This document shows positions 35,704 through 37,313 of a stretch of 37,313 bases of DNA, piece by piece. The DNA is from a virus, in the IMG/VR virus record IMGVR_UViG_3300035092_000010, positions 1 through 37,313 of that record. The stretch is one strand, 5' to 3'. Under the pieces are notes generated by a model. The model saw only the letters and a list, made by a program, of their open reading frames with translations, made no database searches and was not told where the DNA came from. Each line of letters begins with the position of its first letter. The stretch's first letter is position 1. The position numbers and the translations under genes are program-made.

Positions 35704-35828
35704 GTGGGGCGGGCCGGGCGTCGTCAGCGCCGGGGAAGCGGTCCGCCCCACCTGACCAAGCGCCGGTCGGCCTCCGGCGCATCCCGCCGCCGCAGGGTCG
35801 TTCCCCTCCGTTCCGACCCTGCGGCGGC
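35704..35828 (+). ncRNA. Structured intergenic element: consecutive hairpins
   Basis: This gene-free interval folds almost completely. Hairpin 1: GTGGGGCGGGCCG (35704-35716) pairs with CGGTCCGCCCCAC (35739-35751), 13 bp with one G-U, enclosing a smaller hairpin GGCG/CGCC. Hairpin 2: GCGCCGG (35760-35766) with CCGGCGC (35774-35780), 7-base loop. Hairpin 3: 15-bp perfect stem 35786-35800 with 35814-35828, 13-base loop. The HD gene's GGAGG lies just outside. No T run follows, so a simple terminator array is not the only reading; a structured RNA, an mRNA processing site or a DNA site are alternatives. Confidence 0.5.
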
Positions 35829-35846
35829 ACCCCGAATGGAGGACCC

Positions 35847-36461
35847 ATGAACATCGCAGACCCGGTTATCCAGCTAGGCCAGATGTGCCTACAGTTCGGC
35901 CGCATCGACCGGATCACCTATCACGAGAACGGCCTGACCCCAGAATCGGACACCGACCACACGGTCATGCTCGGACTCATCGCCTGCGCATTCGCCCACG
36001 TTCACCTGCCGGAACTGGACCGGGGCCTGATCGCGCAGTACGCACTTGTCCACGACCTCGTAGAGGTCTATGCGGGCGACACGCCGACTCTGCGGATCGA
36101 CGCGGCCGGCCAGCAGGCCAAACACGATCGCGAGGCCGAGGCGATGATGCGGATCGGCCGCCAGTTCGCCATGACGCTGCCCTGGATCTGCACCACGATC
36201 GCCGAGTACGAGCTGCTCCGCACGCCCGAGGCGCGGTACGTGAAGGCGCTGGACAAGCTACTACCGAAGATCACGCACATCCTGAACGGTGGCGCGACCT
36301 TCCGCGCCGAGGACATGGACCGGATGGAGCTGCACGACCGGTACGACCGGCAGCTTCTCGAGCTGGAGGGCTACGCCGCCGACTTCCCGCCGCTGTTCGA
36401 CCTCCGCGCCGAGCTGATCCATCTCGTCGAGGTCTCATGCTTCGCGGGAGTGGGACCGTGA
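35847..36461 (+). CDS. HD-domain phosphohydrolase (YfbR-like)
   Basis: 204 aa, ATG with GGAGG upstream. H38 in SDTDHTVML, the H69-D70 pair in LVHDLVEVYAGD and D136 in KALDKLLPK give the complete H...HD...D metal site of HD phosphohydrolases. The EVYAGD turn and length resemble YfbR-type 5'-deoxynucleotidases. It may adjust deoxynucleotide pools for phage replication. It follows the structured region and overlaps the clamp start (GTGA), implying joint translation. Confidence 0.8.
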   Translation: MNIADPVIQLGQMCLQFGRIDRITYHENGLTPESDTDHTVMLGLIACAFAHVHLPELDRGLIAQYALVHDLVEVYAGDTPTLRIDAAGQQAKHDREAEAMMRIGRQFAMTLPWICTTIAEYELLRTPEARYVKALDKLLPKITHILNGGATFRAEDMDRMELHDRYDRQLLELEGYAADFPPLFDLRAELIHLVEVSCFAGVGP

Positions 36462-37313
36462 AGGCCACCATCGACGCGGCCAGCCTGCGGGCCGCGGCCG
36501 AGTGGGCCGGCAAGCGGACCGGCGCCGCGCTGCCGATTCTGGCCGCCGTCCGCATCAGCGCCGACGGCGAGGCGCTGACCTTCGCGGCCACCGACTACGA
36601 CACCTGGGCGGCCGACCGCCGCGAGGCGCACGTGGTCACCGCCGGCACGGTGGCCGTCTCCGGCCGACTGCTGCGCGCGGTGGCCGCCGCCCTGCCCGAG
36701 GGCCGGGTGGACCTGGACGCCGACACGGCCCGGCTGAACGTCACCGCCGGCCGCTCGTTCCGCGCCCACCTGCCGGTGATGGCGGCCGAGGACTGGCCTG
36801 TCCCGGCGCCCGCCCCGGCCGCGGACCTGCCGATGCCCGCCGGGCTCGGCCGTCTACTGGCCGCCGCCGCCGGTCCGGCCGAGGGCATGGAGGAGCAGAC
36901 CAACCGCAGCAACTCCGGGTGCGAGCTGGGCATGTCCGCCGCGGGCCTCACGCTGGCCGCGGGCGACCGCTACCGGATCTTCGCCTCCCGCCTGCCCTGG
37001 CCGAAGGGCAGCGTCCCGCCGGAACGCACCGTGCCGCTGCCTGCAAGCGCCGTGGCCGCGTTCGCGGACCTGGCCGGGGATGGGGAGCTGCGGATCGGCC
37101 TACCGGACGCTGAGGGCTCCGTCATCGCCGCGGCGTGCGGGACCCGGACCGTGGCGTGCCGGACCGCCGGCAATCCGATGGTCGAGTGGGCGAAGCTGTT
37201 CCCGGCCACCTCGGCCCGGCACCTGGTGTGCGACGCGGCCGAGCTGGTGGATCTCGTCAAGCGGGTCACGCCGACCTTCGATTCCAAGGAGGACGCGAAG
37301 GACAAGATCCTCA
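36458..37313 (+). CDS. dnaN: DNA polymerase III beta-like sliding clamp, N-terminal part
   Basis: GTG start (VKATIDAASLRAAAEWAGKR) in a GTGA overlap with the HD gene. The opening helix, LPILAAVRISADGEALTFAA and TDYDTWAADRR follow domain 1 of bacterial DnaN; TAGTVAVSGRLLRAVAAALP and LDADTARLNVTAGRSFRAHL continue it. The frame is open at the window end, and 37187-37313 duplicates 1-127, so the gene continues at base 128 and ends at 381, 369 aa in all. The clamp would hold a polymerase on phage DNA. Residues that bind partner peptides cannot be confirmed without alignment. Confidence 0.75.
   Translation, partial: MKATIDAASLRAAAEWAGKRTGAALPILAAVRISADGEALTFAATDYDTWAADRREAHVVTAGTVAVSGRLLRAVAAALPEGRVDLDADTARLNVTAGRSFRAHLPVMAAEDWPVPAPAPAADLPMPAGLGRLLAAAAGPAEGMEEQTNRSNSGCELGMSAAGLTLAAGDRYRIFASRLPWPKGSVPPERTVPLPASAVAAFADLAGDGELRIGLPDAEGSVIAAACGTRTVACRTAGNPMVEWAKLFPATSARHLVCDAAELVDLVKRVTPTFDSKEDAKDKIL
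37187..37313. repeat. Terminal direct repeat, right copy
   Basis: Exact copy of bases 1-127. Removing one copy gives a circular map of about 37,186 bp with an intact clamp gene across the join. Confidence 0.95.

Noticed and set aside
1-37313. CRISPR arrays, insertion sequences and tRNA genes
   Set aside because: No regularly spaced repeats, transposase-like proteins with terminal inverted repeats, or cloverleaf candidates were seen.

Overview
The window is one essentially complete small tailed-phage genome (siphovirus-like). Very high GC, frequent GTG starts, 4-base stop/start overlaps and TANNNT -10 boxes point to a phage of an actinomycete, but the host genus cannot be read from the sequence. 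The first 127 bases (1-127) recur exactly as the last 127 (37187-37313). The unique genome is therefore about 37,186 bp and closes as a circle (or is circularly permuted). The join lies inside a sliding-clamp gene split between the two ends (36458-37313 plus 1-381).

Layout on the closed map. (1) 381-1127: small genes after the clamp. (2) 1168-2198: lysis cassette (zinc amidase endolysin, two-helix holin candidate). (3) 2201-4923: packaging (HTH small terminase candidate, Cys-rich microproteins, HExxH peptidase, large terminase). (4) 4923-11647: portal, ClpP-like maturation protease, HK97-type capsid, decoration-like proteins and small membrane proteins. (5) 11805-22579: connectors, two related tail-tube genes, a predicted lipoprotein, tail-assembly chaperones joined by a -1 frameshift at CCCTTTG, a short tape measure, a 985-aa minor tail protein and a probable tail-borne (alpha/alpha)-barrel enzyme. 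(6) 22576-23606, minus strand: five tightly overlapping small genes, three with zinc-ligand patterns (cross-brace-like, SWIM, CCHC knuckle) and two with membrane segments. (7) 23711-37186, plus strand: early region with a ribbon-helix-helix regulator, RecT-like annealing protein, Cas4/RecB-type nuclease, C5 methyltransferase, excisionase-like HTH, replication initiator and helicase-loader candidates, SF2 helicase with a beta-class methyltransferase, HD phosphohydrolase and the clamp.

No integrase, DNA polymerase, primase, tRNA or CRISPR array was seen. The clamp without a polymerase suggests recruitment of the host replicase.

Two non-coding signals stand out. A 5'-leader motif, CACCACCCGA, lies 5 or 7 nt after a TANNNT -10 box and just ahead of the ribosome binding site at six promoters on both strands, with two degenerate copies; it looks like a phage-wide expression signature. 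Second, the gene-free interval 35702-35846 is filled by consecutive strong hairpins (a 13-bp arm with an internal hairpin, a 7-bp and a 15-bp perfect stem), which looks like a structured RNA or a DNA-level site.

All functions are judged from motifs and gene order; no database search was possible.
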